From Flaveria trinervia (Eukaryota > Streptophyta > Magnoliopsida > Asterales > Asteraceae), in the NCBI GenBank assembly GCA_025506515.1, contig CM046442.1, positions 13,994,863 to 14,058,862 on the forward strand: a stretch of DNA of 64,000 nt, read 5' to 3'. Positions within the stretch are counted from its first letter, which is position 1. Each line of letters begins with the position of its first letter. The position numbers were made by a program, and so were the translations under genes. Below are positions 24,470-37,022 of the stretch, one piece after another. Under the pieces are notes generated by a model. It worked only from the letters and a program-made list of their open reading frames with translations, was not told the origin of the DNA and did not search any database.

Positions 24470-26130
24470 ATATATATATATATATATATGATAAATACAA
24501 GTAAATTAAAAGTTATTCTAAAAAAATATATGTTGATGTTGAAGTGACAGAATTTTTTTTTAAAATGAGAGACAAGAATTTAAATGGAATATTTAAATTA
24601 AAAAAAGTTGGTGAAGAAGTAAAATGACATTTTATTCTTTTAAAGTCAAATATTTGTGACACTTGTAATCCTCTAAGTTGTAAATTTGGTTGATTAATAT
24701 GGTAGAATTAATGAGTTAATAACATAATAATGGTTTACAACTTATTCCTCCCATAATACAAATACTATACATAATTATATATTTGCTAACTATATTGTAT
24801 GTTTATACAGAGATAACATTTTAATAATTTTATACGTTTTACGAGTAAAAAATACTTATAATCAGAACCTGTATACGTATATATTAGACAATTTTTCATT
24901 ATAATAAGAGGTTGTGATTGCACTGCTCCTAACTACGACCGCTCCTAACTGCGAACTCCTAGACTAAATTTGGGCTTACCAAACTCCAATCGTAGTTGGC
25001 TATTCCCCTAATATATATGTTATTCAAATATAAAAATGTCAAACTTCTAACACGAGTCTTAACATACAACTTGGAATTCCAATGTTAAAGAATAAAAAAA
25101 ATGGTATTATAAAATAATATTAAAGACAAAAAGACAAATACTTGATACCCGTTCTAATCTAGAGTTGACCGTCGGTGTATATTCTATAACCTAATTCCTT
25201 AATATTTAATATTATTGACTCCAACCCAATAAAGTATAACTAGAATCTTTAAAATCAATAATACAAACGTATGTTTCTTTACCAACATGTTAGACAACAA
25301 TCAGTTTTCAATTTTTCATAAGATATTAAAATATCAAGCTTAATGGTTTTGCAACTGAGATTCACAATTTTTCTAAAGACCACCTTTCTACATCAAACTA
25401 TTTTTCCTGTATTATAATCTCATAAATAATTATGATAATAATCATATTATTATTAGAGTTATATATTAGTAGATATTATATATCTATGGTCACGACTCAT
25501 GAAACATACGAACAAATTAAATTTTCTGCACCTATAATTTTACGTCAAATGCATAATGAGAAATGTCTTCAAATATATAAGTCTAACTCACATTGAAGAA
25601 AATAAAGTAGACATGAAAATTCACATGACTATTTAAAGGAACACCAAAAAAATATAACCGTTCATATTCTCACGTATAAGTAATTAAAAGATGAACAGTT
25701 AAAAAATTTCTAAGACATGCAACATGAAAAAAAAATTACATATATAATAACATAAATATTATAATCTACTTGAAAATTCAAAGACTTGAAAAACAATGCA
25801 TTTTCGATACATTTTGACCCTTTGATATATACTAACATGTAAATATACCAAAAAATATCATCTTAATGATCTTGTCTTATAAATTAGAATATAGTAATAA
25901 AAATATGAATCGAATTTGGTATCAAAATTAAATAAGAATTAGGTATTTTTAGGATAATTTACATACATGCATTATTATTATTATTTTCATTTGAAAATTT
26001 AGAACTTGTACCCTAGCAACGTAACCAACCAAACATATAACGCGTTTTCAAGCTAGAATTCCCATGCACATATTGACTTTACACAACCCTAATCCCCTTA
26101 ATTTCACACCACTCTCATCATCTCAAACAC
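24470..26130. other. AT-rich intergenic DNA upstream of the pectinesterase gene
   Basis: I see no gene, RNA or recognisable element here. A short TA run follows the foldback element. The last few hundred bases presumably include the promoter of the downstream gene. Confidence 0.6.
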
Positions 26131-26138
26131 TATAAATA
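26131..26138 (+). promoter_or_regulatory. TATA box of the pectinesterase gene
   Basis: TATAAATA lies 64 bp upstream of the ATG, a normal plant spacing for a short 5' leader. Confidence 0.65.
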
Positions 26139-26194
26139 ACTCACACATTCTTCTTCGAACACACCTCATACACACGCATGCATTAACCTCACAA

Positions 26195-28637
26195 ATGGCT
26201 TCTACCACCACCACCACTACCACCCTCCTCCTCCTCGTCGCCGTGGCGATCCTCCTCTCTCCCGCCCTCTCCACCGCCCCTCCGCCGCCCTCTGCCACCA
26301 CCATCTGCCAATACACCCCTTACCCCTCCTTCTGCCGCTCCACCATCCCCATCAACAACTCCACCGCCAACATCCACGACTACGGCCGCTTCTCCGTCCG
26401 TAAGTCCATATCCGCTGCCCATAAATTCCTCACTTTGGTCAACAAACACCTCGCCCGCTCCTCGTCCCTCACCACGGGCGCCATACGCGCTCTCCAGACT
26501 GTCAAGACCTTGCAGGAGTCAACATTGACTTCCTGACAGACGCCTTCCAAACCCTAAACCCTAAATCCCAAACCGCGCTTTCCAGCATGAAGTCTGAAGA
26601 CATCCAGACCATGCTTAGCGCCATTCTAACCAACACGCAAACATGCATCGACGGAATCCAAGCCACTGCTTCCTCCTGGAGCTCCAAAAACGGCGTTTTA
26701 GCTCCACTCGCTAACGATAATAAGCTCTACAGCGTATCGTTATCACTTTTCAACCGCGGTTGGGGCGTAAAGAACAAGAAGATCAAACACTCATCAACCC
26801 ATGCAAAACATGTCGGTTTTCGAAACGGACGGTTACCATTAGTGATGTCTGAAAGAACTAAAGCTATATTCGAGACGGTGGGGCAGCGAAAGCTGCTGCA
26901 AACCGACAACGATGGCGGCGATCAGGTGGTGATTAGTGACATTGTGGTGGTGAGTCAAGATGGGTCGGGCAATTTCAGCACCATCATGGAAGCCATTAAC
27001 GTTGCTCCGAATAAGTCTGAAGCAGCCGATGGGTATTTTTTGATTTATGTTACTGCAGGTGTTATGAGGAGTATGTTAATATTCCGAAGAATAAATATTA
27101 TTGATGATGATCGGAGATGGTATTAATCAGACGGTGATCACGGGTAATCGGAGTGTGGTGGATGGATGGACTACATTCAATTCTGCAACATTCAGTAAGT
27201 AATGAGTTAATTAATAAGTGATTATTTTAATATTTTTTACTCTTAGCCGTTATAGGAGATTATGAAAGTTTTTGGTACGTTTAAAAAATAGTTTGTTTTC
27301 TAGGCAATTTGCTAACCCACTTGGCGAACTTAATTAAGTTCGCTTATATTGTGATTTGTGTGTGAACGTCAATAAATATTGAATTAGTTTTTTCATTTAT
27401 TTAACATATAATTTGAATTTTTTACAACTTATTATAATTTTATTTCAAAATTTTAAATACATACTTTTGCTTAATTTTTTCTTTCAATATTCCTTTTATC
27501 AAAAAATATGTCTTCTAAGATAAAGTATTTTTTCTATTTGTTTGGAGAATAAGTTAATCACAACTATATGTTTAGACTTTTAAGAAATGGTTAACATTAT
27601 AAATTATTTAAAAATGAAATGATATTTTAAACGCATAACAAAAAATAAATAAAATAGAATTCAAATTTTTATGGATATCGAGAAATAGCAAATTACCTTA
27701 GAGCCATAGGCTTTTCAAGGAAACATTCTTATGGTTACTCGATCAATATCAAAAAGTTAACGTTTTAAATCTTAAAAGCTACATCTTGTGAAGAAATTGT
27801 CTTAAGAAGTTTTAAGAGTAATAATAAAAATATGTTTAAAAACGCACTAAAAAATCGTATTAATTTATAGGCCACATGCAAATCAAAAGTTTCTTAAAAA
27901 AATATCTCCTTACATATATACACAAAAGAAGAGAAAATATTGACTTTGTCAACGTTTGCAGTCGTGACGGCACCCAATTTCGTTGCGGTCAACATAACGA
28001 TCCGTAACACCGCTGGAGCCATAAAGCACCAAGCCGTAGCGTTACGTAACGGAGCCGATCTATCAACCTTCTACAGCTGCAGCTTCGAAGCCTACCAAGA
28101 CACATTATACACTCACTCCCTCCGCCAATTCTATCGCGAATGCGACATCTACGGGACCGTAGATTTCATATTTGGAAACGCCGCTGTCGTCCTCCAAAAC
28201 TGTAACATCTACCCCCGCTTACCAATGTCTGGCCAGTTCAATGCCATCACCGCCCAAGGCAGGACGGACCCAGGTCAGAACACCGGGAGTCTATCCAAAA
28301 CTGTAATATCCGTCCCGCTGAAGACCTGGGTCCCACCAAGACGTATCTTGGGCGGCCTTGGAAAGAATATTCAAGGACAGTTTATATGAAGACGTTTATG
28401 GACTCGTTGATTGATGCAACGGGGTGGCGGGAATGGTCGGGTGATTTTGCGAAGAACACGTCGTATTATGCGGAGTTTGATAATACGGGGCCCGGGGCGG
28501 ATACGAGCCGGAGAGTTACGTGGCCCGGGTTTCATGTCATTAACGCGACGGATGCGGTTAATTTTACTGCGTCTAGCTTTGTGATGGGTGATGAGTTTTT
28601 GCCTCAAACGGGAGTGCCTTATAACGGTGGATTGTGA
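26195..28637 (+). CDS. Pectin methylesterase with N-terminal inhibitor domain (type I PME), two exons, frameshifted
   Basis: It removes methyl esters from cell-wall homogalacturonan. Exons are 26195-27194 and 27962-28637. The ATG has a good plant context (ACAAATGGC) and starts a hydrophobic signal peptide (about residues 8-26). A PMEI-type inhibitor domain follows (CQYTPYPSFC near residue 38), then a GQRKLLQ motif matching the RKLL cleavage site between pro-region and enzyme. The catalytic domain shows QAVALR, QDTLY and the signature IYGTVDFIFGNA with its catalytic Asp; a GRPWKEYSRTVYM block lies in a shifted frame. Single bases appear missing near 26497, 27062, 27101 and 28287. With four bases restored the coding length is a multiple of three and about 559 residues, the family's usual size. 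It is either a recent pseudogene or an intact gene with assembly indels. Family assignment is very secure; the subgroup looks like Arabidopsis PME7/20/41, which is inference. Confidence 0.93.
27195..27961 (+). other. Intron of the pectinesterase gene
   Basis: This 767-bp AT-rich intron has GTAAGT at the donor and TTTGCAG at the acceptor. Its position, just after the NSATF motif, is the common single-intron site of type I plant pectinesterases. Confidence 0.88.
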
Positions 28638-29297
28638 AGTTGAGTACGAATGTACACTAATTGAGACGGTGTATAAATTCTTGATTGATTTGTTCTTTTG
28701 TTTAAATAAATAGTGTATTGAGGTTAACTAGTTGCAAAACTTTGAATAAATATAATAATATTTTTAGTTCATTACACATATGTGTGTCTATTAGAATGTT
28801 ACATAATGTTATATCTAGCCATAGTCTTAAACTTAGAAAAACAGTTCATGTTCTCAATTATTTGTATAATTATAACATTGTTAGTCTTTGAGATGAACTA
28901 ATGTTAAGTTTTTTAGTTATACGAATGTAAAGTTCTTTTATATTTAAAATAATATATATAATTAGTTTATAAACATATAACAATAATAGGTCTCACTCCC
29001 ACCCAACTCACCCCACCCCTTCCTGCTCAGTCATCTCCTCCGCTTCTTGTTTTATCCGATCCGACCAGCACATCGCCATTCCGCCACCCACCACAACCAC
29101 TATATTCTTCAACCTTAAAGAAATGCATACATGAATCAACCCAACACCACTGCTCGCCATCTCCCTTGTCTGTCTTTATCTCCTTTTCTTCCTCTTCCTC
29201 GCCGGTTGCAATGAAAGATCTTTAATGTGCCATGATCATGAAGACTAAGGTAAATGAACTTAAGAACGCTAACACACATTAAGATGCGCACTAAGTC
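28638..29297. other. 3' flank of the pectinesterase gene with a GC-rich patch
   Basis: It is AT-rich up to about 28985. A C-rich, gene-like patch then runs to about 29215 and contains a 50-codon minus-strand open frame (29160-29008) starting with ATG. I do not recognise it; it could be a displaced exon or 5' leader of a lost gene. The last five bases, AAGTC, are the left target duplication of copia-C. Confidence 0.4.
28705..28710 (+). terminator. Likely polyadenylation signal of the pectinesterase gene
   Basis: AATAAA lies 68 bp after the stop codon, followed by T-rich sequence. Confidence 0.5.
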
Positions 29298-29628
29298 TCT
29301 AAACAATAAACCAAAGAAGAATTGAATTAAAGCAAAGAAGAAGAACTCTAGTATTCAAAGTAATAAAAGAGAATCTATAAGAAGAAATGAATTCCTTTGT
29401 TCTCCCATTCTACAACTTTATTTATACCCAAATTTACCTAACAAAGTTGTAACAAACATTTACATTTTTAACCCTTGTACAAATAAAAAAACAACACAAA
29501 CAGTCCATGAATTTCACAATAAGTGAAAACAACATAAAAAATAAAAAAACAACACAAGAACTGTAAACAACACAAAAACATAAACAATACATAAACTAAC
29601 ATGTGATTTTTGACTTTAACTCTCATCA
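29298..29628 (-). repeat. 3' LTR of copia-C (left)
   Basis: It is about 331 bp and matches 63195-63554. On the minus strand it opens TGATGAGAGTTAAAG. The far terminus has lost the expected CA. A minus-strand TATAAATAAAG-like box lies near 29420. Confidence 0.85.
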
Positions 29629-29645
29629 ATCTCCACCTTTAAAGT
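29629..29645 (-). other. Polypurine tract of copia-C
   Basis: On the minus strand AAAGGTGGAGAT directly precedes the LTR start, the usual form for this copia group. Confidence 0.7.
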
Positions 29646-31921
29646 CACAAAATTATCAACCAATCCCAATCTTACCAGTACAATAATAAAACTTTTCACC
29701 AACAACTCTTGGTCAACATATCCGCCAGGTTTTCATCCGTACTAATTCGTTCCACTTCCAACTGTAACCTTACATTGATATGCTTTATTTTTTCATGAAA
29801 CACACTGTTCTTTGACAACTGTACATCTCCATGGTTATTACAATAAACCACACAATGTGATAATTTCACACCCAACTCTAGAACTAGACCTTTTAACCAA
29901 AATTATTCTTTCATTGATTCAGTAAGAGCAATATACTCCGCCTTAGTTGTTGAGAGAGCTGCTACATGTTGTAGCTGAGACTTCTAACTAACAACATTTC
30001 CAGGAACTTTAAAAACATAACCGATTGTTGATATTCCCCTATCCAAATCTTTGGCATAATCGGTATCAACAAAACCTTTCACTGTATAATAGTTTCCTTC
30101 TTTTGTAGAAGCACTACAATTTAATTCCCACTTTTTAGTACCTTTTAAGTACCTTAAGACCCATTTAGAAGTAGACCAGTGTAACTTACCAGGTATTGAC
30201 AAAAATATACTAATCACACTAGCAGCATAAGCCAAATAAGGCCTTGTACTCACCATAAGATACATGAGACACCTAACTATAATTGTATATGGGATAGTCT
30301 CCATGTACCTGTTCTCATCATCAGTACTAGGAGAATCTTGAGTAGATAATTTGAAATGAGAAGTTAAAGGAGTCTTTACTGTCTTACAACAATCCATCTT
30401 ATCATTTCTCAAAACATCATCAGCATAAGAAAACTGAGTAATCTTAAGCTTCTTTTTAGATATATTTCTAGAAATATGCATTCCTTATATCTTTCTAGGT
30501 TCACCCAATTCCTTTATTTCAAAATCCATTTTAAGCATCTCTTTAGTGGCTACCATTTATTCTTTACTTTACATGCCACCAACATGTCATCTACATATAA
30601 GAGTAGATAAATGAAGGTTTTATCACCCAACTATTTGTAATAAAAACAACTATCATACCTACTTCTTAAAAACCCATTAGTCACCATAAACTCATCAAAC
30701 CTATTATACTATTGACGAGGTGACTATTTTAACCCATACAAGGACCTTTTCAGTAGACATACTTTATCTTCCTTTCCAACCTTTATATGCCTAATAAGAT
30801 GCTTTATATAAATGCTTTCACGTTCAGCTGTTGTATCAACAAATTCCGAAATACCTCCTTTATCATCTTGAGAACCATCAGGTGATCATCATCCTGCTCC
30901 ACCTCAATGAGAACCTTTTGATACATATAAGCCACATGTGTACTAGTATTCCCACTAATCTCTTTATACAAAACACCTTCTTGTAACTTAACATTTATGC
31001 TAATTACAATTCTTGGAGCACAATTATCCAAGCTTCATAACCTATAGCCTTTTACACCTTGAGGATAAAACAAAAAGATACTCTTTTGAGCACTTGAATC
31101 TAGCTTATCTAGAATCATATGAACATAAGCCACAGAATCAACCACCCCCAAATGACTACAATCAGGTTTCTCCCCAGCCCATATTTCCAATGGTGTTTTC
31201 ATACCCAAAGCTATAAAAGGGACCTATTTATCAAATAGGCTATTATGGTTAGAATTTCATCCCAAAAACCTTAAGGACCTCATACACCTCACTCTTTCTA
31301 ATAATGTTTTATTCATTCTTTTAGTAAGACCATACTACTACGGTGTACTTGAAATGGTCAAATGTCTACCTACTCCATTCTTCTTACAAAACTCATTGAA
31401 CTCCTGATTATAAAACTTTAACCCATTATCTGTTCTGAGCCTTTTTAGTGTCTTCGTAGTCTGAGTTTCAACCAATGTCTTCCATTTGAGAAACTTCTAA
31501 AACACATCACCCTTATGTTTAATCATATAAACCCAAAATCTTCTAGAGTAATCATCTATGATAGATAGAAAGTACCTAGCTCCACCTATAGTGTTCACTC
31601 CCCCCACATATCTAAATAGACATAATCAAGAATATCTCTCGTAGTAAGCTTGCCTTTACTAAACTATACTCTTTTCTTCTTATCAAGAACACAAGTCTCA
31701 TAATTTAGTGAGCTCAATTAGACCTTGTCTACTTAGAAGGACAAACCTCTTGTGCCATAAAAGAGCACTACCCTCATGGTCATTACAACAGTCATATTTC
31801 TAGTGATCATATCCTCATCTAACATATATGTATTATTACCCATTCTAGTACTAGTTAGAAACACTAGAGACCCTTTTATCACTTTTGTCTTTCCATTTTC
31901 AAGACTGATTATATACCGATC
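29646..31921 (-). pseudogene. Copia-C pol, 3' half (integrase, RT, RNase H), decayed
   Basis: Reading leftward, a GAG-pre-integrase segment (31920-31690, with GNNTYMLD and LWHKR) leads into integrase core remnants. These include RTDNG and a KRMNKTLLERVRCM block near 31420-31280. RT is partly deleted at its start and keeps LLYVDDMLVACK (YVDD at 30586-30597). RNase H (30481-29700) shows SYADD, STRPYLAYA, VLRYLKGTK and FVDTDYAKD. Multiple stops and a deletion at the start of RT show it is dead. The 5' half of the same gene lies 30 kb away at 62044-63180 because of the nested insertions. Confidence 0.88.
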
Positions 31922-33117
31922 TAATATGCTTAAAATTATACGTGTTAATAATGCATAGTATCCCCTGTTTTGAATGTTTTTTGGTTACAAATTCATTTGG
32001 AATGACATTTAATCGTGTTTTATATGAATTTTGTAGGTTTGGACGGTGACTTAATGAATTTGATGAAAAACTCAAGAAATAAGTGAAATTTGCCTACTGA
32101 CGTGACCATGTTGCATTCTAACATGGCCATATCAGGATCAATTCAAGTTTTACATGTCTGATGCGTGACATGGCCATGTCACTTTCCGACAAGCCTATTT
32201 TTTTAGAGATCTCACTTTATAACCTAAATTGAGCCTCCTTTTAAATACAACTTTGGGACTTAAAAACCCCAATTCTCTCCAGCCCCCAAAGCTATTTCAA
32301 GCGTTTATTGAAGGAAAGAAAGTCAAGATTGAAGATCAAGCACTCCAAAGAAGAATCTAACAACATACAACCCATCTAGCTTGATTTGGTTTGATAATAT
32401 CTTCATCTAACCATGTATCTCTTTGATTATTCAAGTTTCTTTGGTGTTTTTGTAGTTAGCATGAGCTAAAACTCTTGATTCACTTAGATTAGATGAATCC
32501 TAACTAACTTTGATGATATACATGTGATTTTTGATGATGATTATGTTGATAACTTTAACATGGTCTTGAATCTTCTTCAATGATTATCTGTGTTTGTTTG
32601 ACTTGATTAAATGTTAAAGCGCGTGGGTATCTTGACCACATCATGTTGGAAACCCATATGTGTTAGGGTATTTGTTCATGAATATGTATATCTATGTATG
32701 TGTATATGGCATTTGACTAGGAATGGTGGATGGGAATTGAAACATGTATGATTGTTATTCAAATGTGCATCCTTGTGTATATGCTTGAAAGGGCATTACA
32801 TCTATTGTGAATTCCTCATATCATTGTTTATGTGTGATTATGGTTTATTAGCGTAACTTGTAGTTCATATATTCGTGATATGATATTCACAAGTTGGAGG
32901 ACTTTATATTTTTTACATTAAGTGATTCGAGGTGGTTGGTATGTGTTTATCGTATTAGCTTTCCAAAGAACTATGAGACTAAATAACCTTGACAAGAGTT
33001 TAGTCCTCTTTATATTCAATATAATTGTATCATTGGTTTTTCATGGAATAACTTTAGGTAGTTACTATGTTAATATCGTTTTAACTTTTCAAAGAGTAAT
33101 ATGATCTGGCAGCCTTG

Positions 33118-33999
33118 TGTAAGGCCCCGTTCCAGGGACGCTTACAGCTAGTAAATCATTGCACACAAAACATATAACTTTACATTAACCTTTATAAAAC
33201 ATCAGAGCGGAACATTAAAATAACTTTTCATTTCATTAGAAATGCTTTTGCAAGTTAATACAATGGTTCATTCAAAACATTGTTTGTTCCCATTACAATG
33301 CAAACACATTAAACAAAAGAATGCCATCCAAAAAAGCTGAACAACCGCCTCGTGCCATCCTCAGTAACATTACCTACCAACTGGAAACACATAAAAGTCA
33401 GCGTTGCTGAGGGAGTTCTAGTTTTATAATAAAACATACTTTATCTTTCGTTTAAAACCATTATTTACTTTCTTTCAAATCATAATATTCTTAGAACGTG
33501 ATCACACATCGTACGTACAAATAGATAATAGTTATTATCTTCATCATCCTTCATTTCGTACTTTTATTATCTTTTGTTTTCATCTAGGTCCTGTCATGTG
33601 CTTAACCCCCCTCTAGAGCACCAAGCAATTCATCTAGGGTTAAGCGACAAGGACCCCATACATCTAGTCAATCACAAAGATTGAACTGTGTGCATCCTCA
33701 TGGGGTATTTAACCTGCATACAGTTGAGCTGACAACCCCTCATTGGGTGTGAACCTCCATACATATGCTTGATCACACGGATCAAGCCCCAGTATGCATC
33801 CTCATAGGGTAGCTAACCCGCACACGGTTGAGCTAACACTCCTCATTGAGTGTGAACCTCCATACATTTGCTTGCAAGCCTTTCTTTTGTTCATTCTTTC
33901 GTTAATGCATGCATTCTTTCATTTTGTTCATATTTTCATTATCTTTCACTTTAATTTACATAATACTTTTCATTTCATTCATTAACATGCCACGTAAAG
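33118..33999 (-). repeat. Gypsy-3 3' LTR, outer piece
   Basis: It matches 59611-60494 of the right LTR and continues at 53520 after gypsy-1. It is non-coding; it contains repeated CATCCTCAT...GAACCTCCATACAT units (33690-33870). Confidence 0.9.
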
Positions 34000-36415
34000 T
34001 GTAACACCTAGAATTTTCTTTGAAGCCGACGAAAGAAGAAAAGAAATAAAGCCCAAAGTCGAGTGACAAAACTCGCCCTTAACGGGAAGAAACTTGGATA
34101 AGTGGGTGTATAAAAGGTGGAGGGCAGCCCACACCCTCCCCATTCTTGCCAAAACTCAGCCAAAGAAGAGAGAAAAGGAGAAAAGAGGAGAAAAGCTTGG
34201 TTCGGGTTGATTCGAGCGTGGAAATCGCCGTGTAGCGGGTCAAATCGAAGCTCTACTCGATGGGATCGTTTATGTGAGTTCTAGGACCTCTCTTTTACAC
34301 GTTTTTGAATGATTTTGGTGCTGGAACACATCTGAAAACCATTTTTCAGGTATTTGGGTGTAAACCCATTTTCGTATGTATGTGTATGTGTATGATTCGT
34401 TTGAGGCTTGATTTCGGGTTGTTTGTGCTTGAATGGTGTCGTGGTATACTTACCTAAGGTTTAGAATGGTTGATTTGAGCTTAAATGAGGTTTGGAAGAG
34501 TTTGGAGGTCGAACTTGGCGGCTGCAACTCGGGATGAACTGCATTCTGCGCCCAGCTATGGCTATGCGACTGGAGGTCCATGCGACTGAATGGCATGCGA
34601 CTGGGGGCCATACGCACAAAAGAGGTGCGACTGAGGTTTATTCGTGCGACTGAGAGCCATACACACGAAGGCTATGCGACTGAAGGAAATGCGGATGAGA
34701 GCCATGCGACTGAAGGAAATGCGGATGAAGGTCATGCGACTGAAGGTCATGCGACTGGAGTCCATACGCATGTGGGTCATGCGATTGAGATTCATACACA
34801 TGAAAGGTGTGCGACTGAGGGCCATTCATATGAAGGTCATGCGACTGGGGTCCATACGCCAGGATGTCATGCGACTGAGGTTCATTCGCATGGGAAGTAT
34901 GCGATTGGAGGCTATGCGACTGGACGTCCATTCGCCCGAGTGTTCTCATACGCATGAAGATCATGCGACTGAGTAGGGTCCATATGCCCGAATGACCATA
35001 GTTAGTGTGACTTTCAGGAAAGTGGGGATGTAGACTCGGACCGTTGGGGTTGTAGATGAGGTGATGGGTCTGGATGACTTAAGATGATGAATGATGATGA
35101 GTTGATGATGAGGATGGTGTGATGTGTGATGATGTGTGATTCTGTATGGTTGTATGTTGTGGTGATGTGTGTGTTTCGTGTGATGCTTGATGTCGTGTGA
35201 TTGTGCCGTTGTATGTTGTGCATGATGTATGTTATGGGTGTGCGATGTTGCCTTGTGTGATTGATGTTGTATGTTGTTATGTTCCTTTTTATTATGTATG
35301 ATTGTCTTCCTGTGGTTTTGCGTTGAACATTAATGATAGTAATGAAAGTATTATATAACGTAAAGTGGAAGATAATGAAAAGAGGAACGTAATGAATGAG
35401 TGCAAGCATGAACGAAGGAATGAGAGCAAGGATGCTTGCAAGGGTAAGGAAGGAGGTTCACAACTCATTACGAGTTGTTAGCTCAACTGTGTGTGTATTT
35501 ATAGCATGCGATCTTGGCTAACTCATAAGGGTACATAGACACAGCAGGGAGTTCAGGTTTGGTAACTGTGCCGATATGTGCGATGTGGTATTTATTGTGT
35601 GCTATGTAGCGTGCGATTTTGGCTACCTCATGTGGATTATGTAGCGTACGATTTTGGCTAACCCATGAGATGGCGTGCGATTCTGGCTACACCCCAAGAG
35701 TTCTCACACACAGGGGAGTCGGTCTTGGTGACCACTTCGTTGGTGCAATTTGTGCGATCTGTACGATCGATACATGAGGGACTGTAGACACAGTGGAAGT
35801 CAGTTTTGATAACTGCTCCCATATGTGCAATGTGATATTTACTGTGTGCTATGTAGCGTGCAATCTCGGCTACCTCATGTGTGCAATTTGTGCGATATGT
35901 ACTTTGGGTACGATGATGCGAAGGTGCGATTTGTGCGAAAAGTGCGATATGTATGAAATGGACGAAATGAATGAAGCGAATGATAGTGTAACAAATGTAA
36001 CGGAGGATAATAATTATATTATCTGTATGTATGTATGTATGTTGTGTGATCACGTCCGAAAGTAACGAATGGTTTTATAAAGGAAGAAAAGTATGTTTTA
36101 TTTTATAAAACTAGAACTCACTCAGCAACGCTGACTTTGATGTGTTTCCAGTTGGCAGGTATGTTGCTGAGGATGGCACGGGGCGACTACTCAGCTCTTT
36201 TGGGATGGCATCCATTGTTATAATGCTTTTGTAATGAAATGTAAAAATGATATTGTGTAATGAACGGTTATAGTATTTTGCAAAAGCACTTTGATGAAAT
36301 GAAAATGTTGTTTTTAATGTTTTCGCTGCAACGATTTTACGTAAGATAAATGCAAATATATGTTTTATATGCGATGATCGACCAGCTGTAAGCGTCCCGG
36401 GAACGGGGCCTTACA
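34000..36415 (+). repeat. 5' LTR of gypsy-1 (2416 bp)
   Basis: It starts TGTAACACCTAGAATT and ends GGGGCCTTACA, followed at once by a tRNA-Met primer site. TATAAAAGG at about 34110 is the likely TATA box. A 15-bp-period array lies at 34564-34940, and a second, looser set of GCGTGCGATTTTGGCTA units at about 35505-35880. Confidence 0.95.
34564..34940 (+). repeat. 15-bp-period array of ATGCGACTG units
   Basis: About 24 units of a nine-base core (ATGCGACTG, ATGCGGATG, ATACGCATG, ATTCGCATG and similar) recur every 15 bp with almost no drift from 34659 to 34914. Because 15 is a multiple of three, several frames on both strands stay open and give pentapeptide repeats; I treat these as non-coding. 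The same array is at 51710-52080 in the 3' LTR and, inverted and diverged, at about 53800-54060 and 60790-61070 in gypsy-3. Confidence 0.9.
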
Positions 36416-36432
36416 AGTTGGTATCAGAGCCA
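36416..36432 (+). other. Primer-binding site of gypsy-1
   Basis: AGTTGGTATCAGAGCC follows the LTR end and contains the complement of the initiator tRNA-Met 3' end. Confidence 0.9.
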
Positions 36433-36761
36433 AAGTTTAAATGAAATAGGTAAAATTTCAAAATAAACCTTAACTTAAACTGAGAATGGGACGGAAAGGG
36501 AATGGAGGGCCAATCTGAGTAGCTGCGTGCCATCAGGTATTTTCGTAATGTTAATCGATATTATATGCGCGTGTTAGGTGATTTATATGTTGCTGGTAGG
36601 TTTAGATACTGTCTGGATAGGTAATGCTCGGGGTATGAAGAGTAAAGTAAGTGGCTAATCACAACTGACCACTATAATTAGGGACTTACTATACTTGACA
36701 TAAACTAAGCTGTTTCCTTAAATGTCCGTGTTGGTGTTTGAATCTTTCAGTGGGTGCGGGG

Positions 36762-37022
36762 ATGGCTGGTGGTAGATCTTCGAAAGCTTCACGAGGTGGA
36801 GGCGGTGGTGGACGTGGTGCTGAACCACGGGTCACGAGAGGAAGGTCTAGAGTGGAGAAAGTGGTTCAAGAGGAACCCAAGACCCCTCATCCAGAGGGCG
36901 GTGATGAGAGTGCTAATCTGAGAGCCTCGATGGGAGAGGCGGTGGCGGAGGAAGTGCATCAGGCCATGTAGACGATCCTACCATCTGTGGTGACCGAAGT
37001 GATAAAGGCTGTTAGAGATGGG
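36762..37022 (+). pseudogene. Gypsy-1 gag, 5' piece
   Basis: The ATG (MAGGRSSKASRGG) begins a Gly/Arg-rich basic leader, then an acidic segment. A stop lies near 36967 and the frame is cut at 37022 by gypsy-2. The gene resumes at 49398. The sequence is close to the gag starts of gypsy-2 (44830) and gypsy-3 (59261, minus). Confidence 0.85.

Noticed and set aside
26104..26449. Minus-strand Gly/Val/Glu-rich frames opposite the pectinesterase start
   Set aside because: They are antisense shadows of the ACC-rich signal-peptide and inhibitor-domain codons.
34562..34976. Pentapeptide-repeat proteins on both strands of the gypsy-1 LTR array
   Set aside because: A 15-bp period opens frames automatically, and the location inside an LTR with no start-site support argues against coding.
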